A stretch of 64,000 nt of DNA, from contig CATQHC010000009.1 in assembly GCA_958295775.1 (NCBI GenBank), positions 806,001-870,000 of the forward strand, read 5' to 3'. The stretch comes from Chloroflexota bacterium. GTDB taxonomy: Bacteria > Chloroflexota > UBA11872 > VXOZ01. The notes under the pieces are model-generated. The model was not told where the DNA came from and made no database searches. It saw only the letters and a list, made by a program, of their open reading frames with translations. Position numbers and translations under genes: made by a program. This document shows positions 53,979 to 62,145 of this stretch, in pieces (position 1 is the first letter of the stretch; each line of letters begins with the position of its first letter).

Positions 53979-55186
53979 GCGCGGGACTCCTGCGAATCAG
54001 TTCCCACAGACGCAATGTGCGGCTTCTCGAGTCGCAACTTATGGAGAAACGAAGACGACTCCGAAACATACTGCTCGGTGCGCCGCCGCCACTCCATCAC
54101 GGCGAGCGATGCCGCCAGCGCGTTCACCTCCGGCAGTTGGACATTGCGATAGCCGGGGGCACGGCCTTCCAGTTTGGCGTTCGGTATGGCGCCCTTCCAC
54201 GCGTCAGAACCTGCATCAAAGGCACTGGTTGTCACAGCGCCTCTAACAGCGCAGTCCTCTAGCGTTATGCTCACACCCGAATCAATGAATGGAACGCCAG
54301 CCTCCATGACAGCGCAGTAAACGGCATCCTGGCGCGCCGAGTCACCGTCAGTGAGCTGGTCAATACACACAAACGCGTAGTCGATAGGATGATCCGCCAG
54401 GAACCTGGCGAACATTGACGGGCTATCCACTTGGAAAGGATGCGGATGGATGCCGGACCGGAAGGCCGCAAACTTGGAATAATAGTAATCGACCTTGAGC
54501 AGCGACCCCGCACGAACGAGTTCAATCTCCTCGGCAGTAGGTGCGCCGGGGGCTCGATTGAGGGTGTGCCAGTCGACTCGATCAGAATCCAGTAAATGGA
54601 TTTCCGAAACGGGCGTCTTGGCAATGAGGTCAAGAAGGTAGGCACCGGTTCCGCCCAAGCCGATAATCGCAATGCGCTGACCGCGGATACGATCCTGAAC
54701 GGGGGCGATGGCGGCCCGTGCCTCAAACGTGTTGGGTATATGGAAGGGGTTGGATATCGCGAGAGCAGCAGGCTCAGTATTGCTGGCAGCCGACACGGCG
54801 CCTACTATGTGCTTTGCGTAGCGGTGGAGCAGATCGTGGGCCGTTTCGTCCGGCTCCGGATGGCCTTGGGCACCTCTCTTGATGGAGATGTTTGACCAGG
54901 TTTGGCCATCACCGCCAACTTGGTTCCCAATAGGCGTTCCGTCCGCATGATACACGCACCCGTCATACTTCCCGTCAGTGGTAATCAGCACCGCATGGAA
55001 GTCTCCGCCTATCCGTTTATCCGGTTTGCCACTGGCGGGGTCGTAGGACGTCTCAATTGTACAAGTGCCAATAGTTCCGTCCTTTAGGAGACAAGGAACC
55101 TCGACGGCCTGGACACTATCGGATTTGACATTGACGGTAAACCCGGCCTGCTCACCGAACGCAGTGAGGCGGTCCTTACGAGACAT
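53975..55186 (-). CDS. E1-like ThiF/UBA-type adenylyltransferase with an extra N-terminal domain
   Basis: The 403-residue product starts at ATG 55186 (the longer open frame overlaps the upstream gene). Residues ~1-140 are a separate domain (DUF6791-like by memory; VEVPCLLKDGTIGTC, FHAVLITTDGKYDGCVYHADGTPIG), possibly an inactive E2 relative. Residues ~165-370 are a ThiF/E1 adenylation domain: GLGGTG at 176-181, LLDSDRVDWHTLNR near 198-211 (with the Asp and Arg of ATP use), and CIDQLTDGDSARQDA near 274. No CxxC zinc pair is seen; Cys 274, 291 and 312 are possible thioester sites. It probably activates the small beta-grasp protein encoded just upstream, with which it overlaps by 11 bases. Confidence 0.8.
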   Translation of the reverse strand: MSRKDRLTAFGEQAGFTVNVKSDSVQAVEVPCLLKDGTIGTCTIETSYDPASGKPDKRIGGDFHAVLITTDGKYDGCVYHADGTPIGNQVGGDGQTWSNISIKRGAQGHPEPDETAHDLLHRYAKHIVGAVSAASNTEPAALAISNPFHIPNTFEARAAIAPVQDRIRGQRIAIIGLGGTGAYLLDLIAKTPVSEIHLLDSDRVDWHTLNRAPGAPTAEEIELVRAGSLLKVDYYYSKFAAFRSGIHPHPFQVDSPSMFARFLADHPIDYAFVCIDQLTDGDSARQDAVYCAVMEAGVPFIDSGVSITLEDCAVRGAVTTSAFDAGSDAWKGAIPNAKLEGRAPGYRNVQLPEVNALAASLAVMEWRRRTEQYVSESSSFLHKLRLEKPHIASVGTDSQESRA

Positions 55187-55424
55187 GTTCCGGGTCGACC
55201 GAGAAACTCGTGCCGTCCTTGACTTTGACGTCCTTTCCGGGCAGGAGAACACCGCTCTCGCCTTTCAAGTCGTCTTCATAGTCGATGCCAGGCGTGCCGA
55301 TGATGTGCTTATTCTCAGGCGCATGTAGCTCGTTCCAGATTTTCACGATCTGCTCGTAGGTAACGAGATTGCCAGGAACTTTGTACTCTCGACCGCTCAC
55401 GTAGATTTGCGTATCGCCATTCAT
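55176..55424 (-). CDS. Multiubiquitin-type beta-grasp protein, single domain
   Basis: The 82-residue protein begins MNGDTQIYVSGREYKVPGNLVTYEQIVKIW, then a loop (ENKHIIGTPGIDYEDD) and a conserved end GVLLPGKDVKVKDGTSFSVDPEHVS. This pattern is that of the multiubiquitin (ubiquitin-like beta-grasp) family. Only one copy of the domain is present and the C-terminus is not GG, unlike classical ubiquitin. The start is ATG 55424 (AAGGGA 10 bases upstream); an upstream TTG adds six residues. It is the first gene of a three-gene operon with overlaps of 11 and 4 bases. Confidence 0.72.
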   Translation of the reverse strand: MNGDTQIYVSGREYKVPGNLVTYEQIVKIWNELHAPENKHIIGTPGIDYEDDLKGESGVLLPGKDVKVKDGTSFSVDPEHVS

Positions 55425-55448
55425 GTGGTAAAATCCCTTCAATTGCTA

Positions 55449-55508
55449 TTGCGATGTCTGGTTGCTAATCTATGATTCTATTATAGGTGGTCGGTTTGAG
55501 AAGTGCAA
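55449..55508. promoter_or_regulatory. Face-to-face divergent promoters and candidate operator
   Basis: Minus strand: -35 TTGCAC (55503-55508) and -10 TATAAT (55480-55485) with a 17-base spacer, for the ubiquitin-like operon. Plus strand: -35 TTGCGA (55449-55454) and -10 TATGAT (55471-55476) with a 16-base spacer, for the XRE gene. The dyad AATC-TAT-GATT (55467-55477) overlaps the plus -10. Any regulator bound here could control both. Confidence 0.55.
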
Positions 55509-55525
55509 CCCCTAAGGAGGCCCAA

Positions 55526-55885
55526 ATGGACCAAAAGCACGGGAAATTCGACAGCAAGGGATTTTACGAGGCACTGGACGCAACGCGCAGGTCAAGGAAC
55601 CTCAACTGGAAGGAAGTCGCCGCCCAGTCGGGGGTCAGCGCTTCGACTCTGACGAGAATGGCCCAAGGAAAGAGGCCGGATGTCGATGGACTAGCCGCGC
55701 TGGTGTCTTGGTCTGGGCTCAAGGCAGACGACTTTGTACGTTCTGAGAACCAGCAAGGCGAGCCCGAGCCCCTGGCGATGATTTCGACCTACCTCAGAAG
55801 CGATAAGAACCTGACGCCGGAAGCAGCGGCAACACTTGATGAGGTAGTAAAGCTGACCTATCAGCGACTGAGAAAACAGGAGTAG
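55526..55885 (+). CDS. XRE-family transcriptional regulator
   Basis: The 119-residue protein (ATG 55526 after AAGGAGG) has an XRE/Cro HTH near residues 10-65 (GFYEALDATRRSRNLNWKEVAAQSGVSASTLTRMAQGKRPDVDGLAALVSW) and a C-terminal helical extension. It is divergent from the ubiquitin-like operon and followed 3 bases later by the ImmA/IrrE gene. It is likely the operon's repressor, and target or partner of the metallopeptidase. Confidence 0.88.
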   Translation: MDQKHGKFDSKGFYEALDATRRSRNLNWKEVAAQSGVSASTLTRMAQGKRPDVDGLAALVSWSGLKADDFVRSENQQGEPEPLAMISTYLRSDKNLTPEAAATLDEVVKLTYQRLRKQE

Positions 55886-55888
55886 CTG

Positions 55889-56485
55889 GTGAAACTACGG
55901 AGGGGATTCAAGTCTGAAGCAACCAAATTGGCTTTGGAAGTCAGGGCTGAACTTGGGCTTGGGCCGCTCGATGGCCTCGACCCTCTCGGCCTTGCCCAAC
56001 ACCTAGAGATTCCTGTTGTGCCAGTAAGCAGTCTCGCACCTGATTCGGCCAAAATCCAGTACTTCCTTTCAGATGAGCGGGAGGCATTCTCCGCCCTAAC
56101 CGCCTTTGATGGCTATCGAAGGATGATCGTCCACAACGATTCTCATTCCAAGGTGCGGCAGAATAGTAATTTGGCACATGAACTTGCCCACGCCCTCCTA
56201 CTCCACGATCCTGAACCCGCTCTTGACCCGGCGACGGGGTGCAGGAATTGGAATGACGATAGAGAAAAGGAAGCACAATGGCTTGGTGGAGAGTTGCTTG
56301 TAACCTCTGACATGGCACTAGCCGTCGCGCGGGGCAAGTTCTCAGAAATAGATGCTCGGGAACGACTTGGCGTGAGTGAAGCGATGCTTAGGTGGCGTAT
56401 CAACGCGACCGGTGCAAGCAAGCGAGTTCAACGTGAGCGGATGCGAAGGCGAGAATCGAAGATTAGCACCACCGCCGCCACGTAG
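55889..56485 (+). CDS. ImmA/IrrE-family metallo-endopeptidase
   Basis: The 198-residue zinc peptidase has the HELAH motif at residues 97-101 (NLAHELAHALLLHD), and a third-ligand Glu region near 128 (EKEAQWLGGELLV). Its GTG start follows AGGAG and lies 3 bases after the XRE stop. ImmA-type enzymes cleave XRE-type repressors to switch on prophage, conjugative or stress genes. Here the likely target is the XRE protein, thereby inducing the ubiquitin-like operon. Confidence 0.9.
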   Translation: MKLRRGFKSEATKLALEVRAELGLGPLDGLDPLGLAQHLEIPVVPVSSLAPDSAKIQYFLSDEREAFSALTAFDGYRRMIVHNDSHSKVRQNSNLAHELAHALLLHDPEPALDPATGCRNWNDDREKEAQWLGGELLVTSDMALAVARGKFSEIDARERLGVSEAMLRWRINATGASKRVQRERMRRRESKISTTAAT

Positions 56486-56642
56486 TTTCGCTCTTTGGCT
56501 AGGTGCTAGGCTGGCCCTGCCCGTACGAGGTGAGGGCAAGTCTTCGTTGGCTTAGCTTGCAAACCATGTCGTAAGGCTTCGGGATATTTCTTCGGTCAAA
56601 GCCATCCGCAGAAGGCGTCCATTCAAACATGTGGCAACTTAC

Positions 56643-56890
56643 TCATAGACGCGGTCTCTCGAAGAGTTGATCAACTTCTCCATCGTTCAGCGCGCGGTTG
56701 TAGAGCCGCACGTTGCTCAGGCTGCTGCTGAAGGGGCCGATTTGGGCGATGCCGATTTGTAGTGGATCCTCTAGCGAGAGGTCGTAGTTGGCGGTGGAAG
56801 GACGAGGATTCCGCTACCTGCGCGCCGTCTACGTGCATCCGTACAGCACCACTGCCGCGGACGGTCGCGGGGTGGTTGCCAGCCGCCGTG
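56643..56890 (-). pseudogene. Degenerate LamG/concanavalin-type fragment
   Basis: The minus strand ends ...LQIGIAQIGPFS, SLSNVRLYNRALND, LFERPRL-stop, which matches the end of the intact LamG protein (59535-61139). Upstream, VDGAQVAES and STANYDLS appear but in another frame, and an extra insertion separates VLY from VDG. So it has at least two frameshifts and lacks most of the gene. It is a remnant of a second copy. Confidence 0.75.
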
Positions 56891-57171
56891 TTTCAGACTC
56901 CTCTGTTCTCTCACCAGCGAGCTTACGAGCAGTCCAATACCAGTGTTGCCGTTGCCCAGTGGGGGGCCAAGGCCGGTCATGGGAGCGCCTGCAGCGTTCA
57001 GACCTGCCCCCAGCCTGGCGACTGCTGCGCGCTGTCTGAGTCCACTGCCGAAGATTGCCTGTACGCTGAAACTTTCCCCTTGCAATACCACAACTCTCGC
57101 GTCAGAATGTATGCTAGTAGCGATTGAACCCAGTGGATTCTTCCCATGACAGCACAAAAGGAGATTCAATC

Positions 57172-57852
57172 ATGGGCACAATATCCGTGAATCGGCTAGC
57201 GGGCCTGTCCCTCATATTCGGCCCGATAATCGCCTTCGTCCTCTTTCTCATAGAGCCGGGTGGACTACTGGTAGATAGCGCCAACGTGTCGGACGCCATT
57301 GGCTCCATTACGGCCAAGAGTACCAACGCCGCACTGACCAACGTAACCAACACCGGGATAATTATTGGCCTAGCGCTCATCCTCTCGGGCCTCTACGCGC
57401 TAATGCGAAACGTGACCCTGCAGGGCAACGGCAAGGCGCTTGCTCAGATGGGATTTTTCATGATCTTCGTCGGACTGACCGGTTGGATTCTGTCCGGCGG
57501 CATTGACTTCATTCTGGCCGATGCCCAGTCCAGTGACCAGATCATGGGGACCGTTCCAGTCTATTCCACTGGCTTAGCTCTCCTCTACGCCGGTGGAATC
57601 GCGCTCGGGTTTGGCGGCTTCATTTTCGCGTTGGGCCTCTCCACGAGAGACGACTTCAACCGGATTGTCTCCCTGTTGGCTGCCCTCGTCAGCCTGGCCG
57701 TGATGGTCTTTTTCGTGTTGGCCGTACTCAGCAACGACGGTCTCGACACCTTCATCTCCCTGGCCCGGAGTTTCTACGTGTTACTGGTTATCTGGTATGG
57801 ATACCTGGGCTTCGGACTGATGAACCGCCCCGACCCCGAACTGTGGCAATAG
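57172..57852 (+). CDS. Polytopic membrane protein, unknown function
   Basis: The 226-residue protein (ATG 57172 after AAAGGAG) has about six predicted helices, e.g. LSLIFGPIIAFVLFLIEPGG, IIIGLALILSGLYALM and YSTGLALLYAGGIALGFGGFIFALG. It has no recognised enzymatic motif. The loops are short and the ends are polar. It lies between two pseudogene remnants, so it could be a survivor of a decayed cluster. Confidence 0.75.
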   Translation: MGTISVNRLAGLSLIFGPIIAFVLFLIEPGGLLVDSANVSDAIGSITAKSTNAALTNVTNTGIIIGLALILSGLYALMRNVTLQGNGKALAQMGFFMIFVGLTGWILSGGIDFILADAQSSDQIMGTVPVYSTGLALLYAGGIALGFGGFIFALGLSTRDDFNRIVSLLAALVSLAVMVFFVLAVLSNDGLDTFISLARSFYVLLVIWYGYLGFGLMNRPDPELWQ

Positions 57853-57897
57853 ACGGAATCTAGGATTTGCCGGCGGCCGACCTATAGTCAGGGGACG

Positions 57898-58092
57898 GTG
57901 GCTGCACACGAGCAACTGCTAAAGGGAGTCTGGAGCCAGGAAAACTCCGGCGGCTCCAGTCCGGAGCGTATCAATGTGAAGAGGCTGCGCCGCAAGCTGG
58001 GCGACGTCGCCGGCAGCCCGAAATAGTTCCTCGCAGAGCCGCGCGTTGGCTACCGCATGCCGAAGGAGAAGAAACCGCAGCACAAAAGTTGA
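57898..58092 (+). pseudogene. Remnant of an OmpR-type response-regulator DNA-binding domain
   Basis: The frame reads LLKGVWSQENSGGSSPERI, then KRLRRKLGDV, a TAG at 58024-58026, then FLAEPRVGYRMPKE to TGA. This is the end of an OmpR/PhoB winged helix (conserved LLRxVW, RRLRRKL, GxGYR). It has an internal stop and no receiver domain upstream. It is a decayed gene. Confidence 0.75.
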
Positions 58093-58359
58093 CTGCCGGT
58101 TGTGCTTGGATAGTCTGACCCAGAATCCTGTCTAGCCCCGGACGGTTCGCACTCACCGGCAGCAGATTGTTACTCAGCGACGGGCTTAGGTACCACCTAC
58201 CGTGCACTATGCTATGGGAAGAGGACAGGGCGCAGTGGAACGGTCCAATTGGCGTTAATCGCCCGAATCCGAGAGCAGAATTTACCCCCGCGTTGGCCTC
58301 CTCGGGTTCATCCTAAATGTAGAGTGTATACGCCAGCTAGCATCAGTGGAGACGGTTCC

Positions 58360-59280
58360 GTGGACTTCGACCGGGATCACGACGCGCGAGTTAGATACGC
58401 GGCCTTTGACTGGCTTACCCGGCAAGTCTCCTTACATGACGACGTACTTCCGCGTGCCACCCTCGCCCAAGGGTTTCAGTTTGATGGGCAACGTGTGCCA
58501 GTAATTGGGCCGCAGGGCATCTTCAAACCACGCTTGATGCAAGTTCCGCTTTCGATCACAACAGCGCCCAAGGGACCGTATGACGATGCGATAGGCCCAG
58601 ACAACCTCATCCAGTATCGATATCGTGGAACCGATCCGACCCATCGGGACAACGTAGGTTTGCGATTTGCAATGTCCAAGGGTCTCCCGCTCGTGTACCT
58701 CCATGGAATCGTCCCGGGTCGATACCTGGCAATGTGGCCCGTCTATGTGATCGGTGATGAACCCGAGACGCTCACCTTCTCGATCGCAATTGACGATGCA
58801 ATCCATGCTGGTCTCTTTCCGCAGACTCAAGAGGCGGTTGGAGGAATTGCTGAAGTCCGACGAGAATACGTTACTTCATTGGCTCGGCACCGACTGCATC
58901 AGAGGGCGTTTCGCGAGCGCGTCCTCCTTGCCTATCGGAACCAGTGTGCTCTTTGTCGTTTGAGGCATAGTGAGTTGCTTGACGCAGCCCACATAGTGCC
59001 GGATGCAGATCCGGAGGGTGAACCTGTAGTGCGAAACGGCATTGCACTATGTCGATTGCACCATGCGGCCTTTGATCGGTACTTCCTGGCGGTGCGCCCC
59101 GATCGGATCATCGAGGTCCGCCAAGACATCCTCGAGGAAAGCGATGGCCCGACTTTACAACATGCAATACAGGGCCTCCACGGCCACTCAATCGTATTGC
59201 CGAGTAAATTGGCGGAACAGCCGGGCATCGAGTTTCTAGCCAAGCGGTACGAGCAATTCCTTGAAATAGTGAGGGCATGA
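58360..59280 (+). CDS. HNH endonuclease with an N-terminal sensor-like domain
   Basis: The product is 306 residues from GTG 58360 (GGAG 8 bases upstream); the open frame reaches further upstream with less credible sequence. The N-terminal ~190 residues contain VLPRATLAQGFQFDGQRVPVIGPQGIF, YRYRGTDPTHRDNVGLRFAMSKGLPLVYLHGI and GRYLAMWPVYV, which is the domain often found before HNH in putative modification-dependent restriction proteins. The HNH is CALCRLRHSELLDAAHIVPDADPEG and NGIALCRLHHAAFDR, near 195-245. No methyltransferase is adjacent, which fits a modification-dependent or other stand-alone defence role. Confidence 0.8.
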   Translation: MDFDRDHDARVRYAAFDWLTRQVSLHDDVLPRATLAQGFQFDGQRVPVIGPQGIFKPRLMQVPLSITTAPKGPYDDAIGPDNLIQYRYRGTDPTHRDNVGLRFAMSKGLPLVYLHGIVPGRYLAMWPVYVIGDEPETLTFSIAIDDAIHAGLFPQTQEAVGGIAEVRREYVTSLARHRLHQRAFRERVLLAYRNQCALCRLRHSELLDAAHIVPDADPEGEPVVRNGIALCRLHHAAFDRYFLAVRPDRIIEVRQDILEESDGPTLQHAIQGLHGHSIVLPSKLAEQPGIEFLAKRYEQFLEIVRA

Positions 59281-59534
59281 CATGCACGCGTGGGAGATCA
59301 CCGCGCCCATGTCAGTGAGTATCTGAATGAGACGACATGATCGAGCGATGGGCATTCGTAGGGACTCTCGTCATGAAGAATGTGGTCAAGCCCGGCAAGG
59401 CCGCCATCATCAATCCCATACCCGGGCCGGATGACAGACCTATAGGGGGAACGGACTTCGCTAAGGTCACCTTGACCGCCGGAGTTCGCAGTTCAGTTTG
59501 TCAGGGTGGGCTTGCTTAGACTCGGAACCTCGCA
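59281..59534. other. Convergent intergenic region
   Basis: This 254-base gap separates the HNH gene and the LamG gene. I see no gene or repeat. Confidence 0.3.
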
Positions 59535-61139
59535 TCACATACGCTGTCTTTCAAAGATAGCGGTGACTTGCGTGTCGCTCAGCGCGCGGTTGTAGAGCCG
59601 TACGTCGGACAGGCTGCCGCTGAAGGGGCCGATTTGGCCGTTGCCGATGTGCAGTGGCTCAGTGGTTGAGAGATCGTAGTCGGCGGCGGTGAACGGCGCG
59701 GATTCTGACGCCAGTGCGCCGTCGACGTACAGGCGTAGCACGCCGTCGGCGCGGATGGCGGCGAGGTGGCGCCAGCCGCCCGGCAGGGCGTGGTCGTGGG
59801 TCACGTTCTTGCCGGCCTCCAGCGAGAGCACGTTGCCCGACGGCAGCGTGCCGCAGAACAGGCGGCCCTGGTAGACGGCCATGGTCCACGCGCGGCGGTA
59901 TTTGACGTCCGGCGTGGTGTCGAGTTGGCCCGTGAACGCCCAATCACCGTCACCCTCGTAGCGATAGACTGAGCCGGTGGGCAGCGTGCCGGCGTAGAGC
60001 TTGCCGTTGTAGACCATCATGCCCATGACTTCCAGTTCCTCGCCCAAGCGGCCGCAATCAAGCCACGGCAGACCGTCGTCCTGGCGGTACACGGAGCCGC
60101 TGGGCCAGACGCCGGTATGCAGCCGGCCCTGGTATGAGGCGAACGAGTATAGCTGGGTCGAGTCGCTCGCATTGCCGCAGAACGACCAGCGTTTTTCTCC
60201 CTCATAGCGGAAGACACCGCCCACGTCGTAGCCGGTGGCGTACAGATCGCCTTGAAAGACGCCCAGCACCGCGACCCGCGTACCGGGATCGCCGCAGGGC
60301 AGCCAGGTCTTGCCGCCCGCGTACCGGAACATGCCCGCGGAGTACATGGCCGAGCCGTAGAGTTCGCCGTTGTAGACCGCCAGGCCGAACACGTCCTCGG
60401 CGTCACCGAGTTGACCGCAGTCCACCCACTCCGTGCCGCCGGCGTAACGGTAGACGTTCCCGCCCGGCCGGCGGTTTGGCGACTCCGGCAGACTGGAGCC
60501 TTGCGCGCGGTAGCAGCTTACTCCCGCGTAGAGGTCGCCGTCGTATACCGCCAGCGTGCTCACGGCATTGCAGCCGGCGGGAGACCCGCAGTCTTCCCAG
60601 GCGCTGCCGTCGAAACGATAGACGTGCCCGGTCTCGCCTGCGCAGCCCTCATAGGTGCCGGCGTACAGCGCGCCCGCATGCACGGCCAGGCCCATGACGC
60701 ACTGCGCGTTGCCGGGCTGCCCGTGGTTAGTCCACTGCGGCTCCACCGTGCCGTCGTCTATGCCAAAGAAGACGTTGCGCCAATTGCTTTGGGAGGAAGC
60801 CACGCCCGCCGCGGACTGTATGCCAAAATTAAACCCGCGGCGCGTGGCGGGGTTGAACCTGCTCAGGATATCGCCGGGGACGTCGGCCGTGATCCGGTTC
60901 GTGTTCACCCACGCCGCCAGGGAAAAGTCGCCGGAGCCAAACGCCAGGGAATCGTTGTGCGGAACCGTGATGCTGGCGCTGCGGCCATCGAACAAGGCTG
61001 CGCCCGGCCCGCCGCCTAAAGGCAGCGGCGCAGTGTAGGAAACGCCACCGTCACTGCGACCGTGATTGCCGTTACCGGAGTGATCGTCGCAGTCGCCGTC
61101 CAGTATCCAGTGTCCAATCAAGCCGGAGTTTACGTCCAC
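59535..61139 (-). CDS. LamG-domain protein split by a propeller-like repeat block
   Basis: This 534-residue protein begins GLIGHWILDGDCDDHSGNGNHG and FSLAAWVNTNRI, the first half of a LamG/concanavalin sandwich. Residues ~125-440 hold about seven short repeats of the type VMGLAVHAGALYAGTYEG-GHVYRFDG-W-CG, resembling beta-propeller blades. Then VTHDHALPGGWRHLAAIRADGVLRLYVDGALASE and FSGSLSDVRLYNRALSDTQV complete the LamG half. So a propeller-like block is inserted in a LamG domain. No signal peptide is visible. GTG start follows GGAGGT. It is probably an extracellular or glycan-binding protein; function unknown. Confidence 0.7.
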   Translation of the reverse strand: MDVNSGLIGHWILDGDCDDHSGNGNHGRSDGGVSYTAPLPLGGGPGAALFDGRSASITVPHNDSLAFGSGDFSLAAWVNTNRITADVPGDILSRFNPATRRGFNFGIQSAAGVASSQSNWRNVFFGIDDGTVEPQWTNHGQPGNAQCVMGLAVHAGALYAGTYEGCAGETGHVYRFDGSAWEDCGSPAGCNAVSTLAVYDGDLYAGVSCYRAQGSSLPESPNRRPGGNVYRYAGGTEWVDCGQLGDAEDVFGLAVYNGELYGSAMYSAGMFRYAGGKTWLPCGDPGTRVAVLGVFQGDLYATGYDVGGVFRYEGEKRWSFCGNASDSTQLYSFASYQGRLHTGVWPSGSVYRQDDGLPWLDCGRLGEELEVMGMMVYNGKLYAGTLPTGSVYRYEGDGDWAFTGQLDTTPDVKYRRAWTMAVYQGRLFCGTLPSGNVLSLEAGKNVTHDHALPGGWRHLAAIRADGVLRLYVDGALASESAPFTAADYDLSTTEPLHIGNGQIGPFSGSLSDVRLYNRALSDTQVTAIFERQRM

Positions 61140-61335
61140 GCAGCTACCTCCCGCGTTTGCTATCCGAATGTCAGCGTTCTCACCGTATTCGCGCTTCCCA
61201 GCATACTACCTGCAATGGCAGGCCTGCACACCGCGCTGATTTCCAACGCCTTGAACCGACACCGCGTTTTGCACTATACTGCCTGCGACACATCAGGCGA
61301 ATCCAAGCGCCAAAACCTGGGAGGTCAAGGGGTCA

Positions 61336-62088
61336 ATGCGGTTTTCCGGCAAGCTCGTCATAATCGTCGCTTTCGCCGTCACTGTGCTGCTTGTCAGCAA
61401 TGTGATCGCTGCCAAACCCCTTTCGCTCTTCGAACTCCCCTTCGAATTTCTCGGCAGCACCAGCTATATCGTATCCATTGCCGTCATTTGCTTTCCGTTG
61501 AGCTACATCATCAGTGACATACTGACGGAGGTATACGGCTTTCGGGTGGCGCGCGGCGTGATCTGGCTGGGGTTTGCCTGCAATTTGCTCATGGTTCTGC
61601 TCTTCTTGCTGGCCGGTGCCATTCCCGGCGCGAGCTTCTGGGAGAACCAGGACGCCTATCAGGTCATTCTCGGCACCACCGGTTGGGTCCTGGCGGGCTC
61701 ATTTGTGGCCTACTTGATTGGCGAATTTGCCAACGCCATAGTGATGGTCGTCCTCAAGAACCGGACGGCGGGCCGCCACCTATGGCTCCGCACCATCTCG
61801 TCGACGTTTGTCGGCCAGGGCGTCGACTCGATCATGTTCTACGGCATTGCCTTTGGTATCTCCGGCATCTGGCCCATGACGGACGTGCTGCGCGCGATGG
61901 TGCTTGCGTGGATCGCCAAGACCGTTTATGAAATCATTGCCACGCCGGTGACGTACCTCGTGGTGGGCTGGCTCAAGCGCACCGAACGCATGGACATCTA
62001 CGATGCGCCTCACTCCCTCAACCCGTTTGGCATTTTCGGCGGCGACCCGGAAACGATGGTCAACAAGGCTGAGACCGCCGAGGCATGA
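61336..62088 (+). CDS. yhhQ: Queuosine precursor transporter (YhhQ/DUF165)
   Basis: The 250-residue protein is the VUT/QPTR (DUF165) type: about six helices, with IAAKPLSLF near 24, FPLSYIISDILTEVYGFRVAR near 54-74, GEFANAIVMVVLKN near 129 and LRTISSTFVGQGVDSIMFYG near 152-171. It imports queuosine precursors such as queuine or preQ1/preQ0. It is convergent with queF 57 bases downstream, and these two are probably functionally linked. Confidence 0.88.
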   Translation: MRFSGKLVIIVAFAVTVLLVSNVIAAKPLSLFELPFEFLGSTSYIVSIAVICFPLSYIISDILTEVYGFRVARGVIWLGFACNLLMVLLFLLAGAIPGASFWENQDAYQVILGTTGWVLAGSFVAYLIGEFANAIVMVVLKNRTAGRHLWLRTISSTFVGQGVDSIMFYGIAFGISGIWPMTDVLRAMVLAWIAKTVYEIIATPVTYLVVGWLKRTERMDIYDAPHSLNPFGIFGGDPETMVNKAETAEA

Positions 62089-62145
62089 TCGCGTGGTTTG
62101 GTCGCAAAGGGCGGCGGGTACGCCAACGGAGAATTCCCTCGAAGA

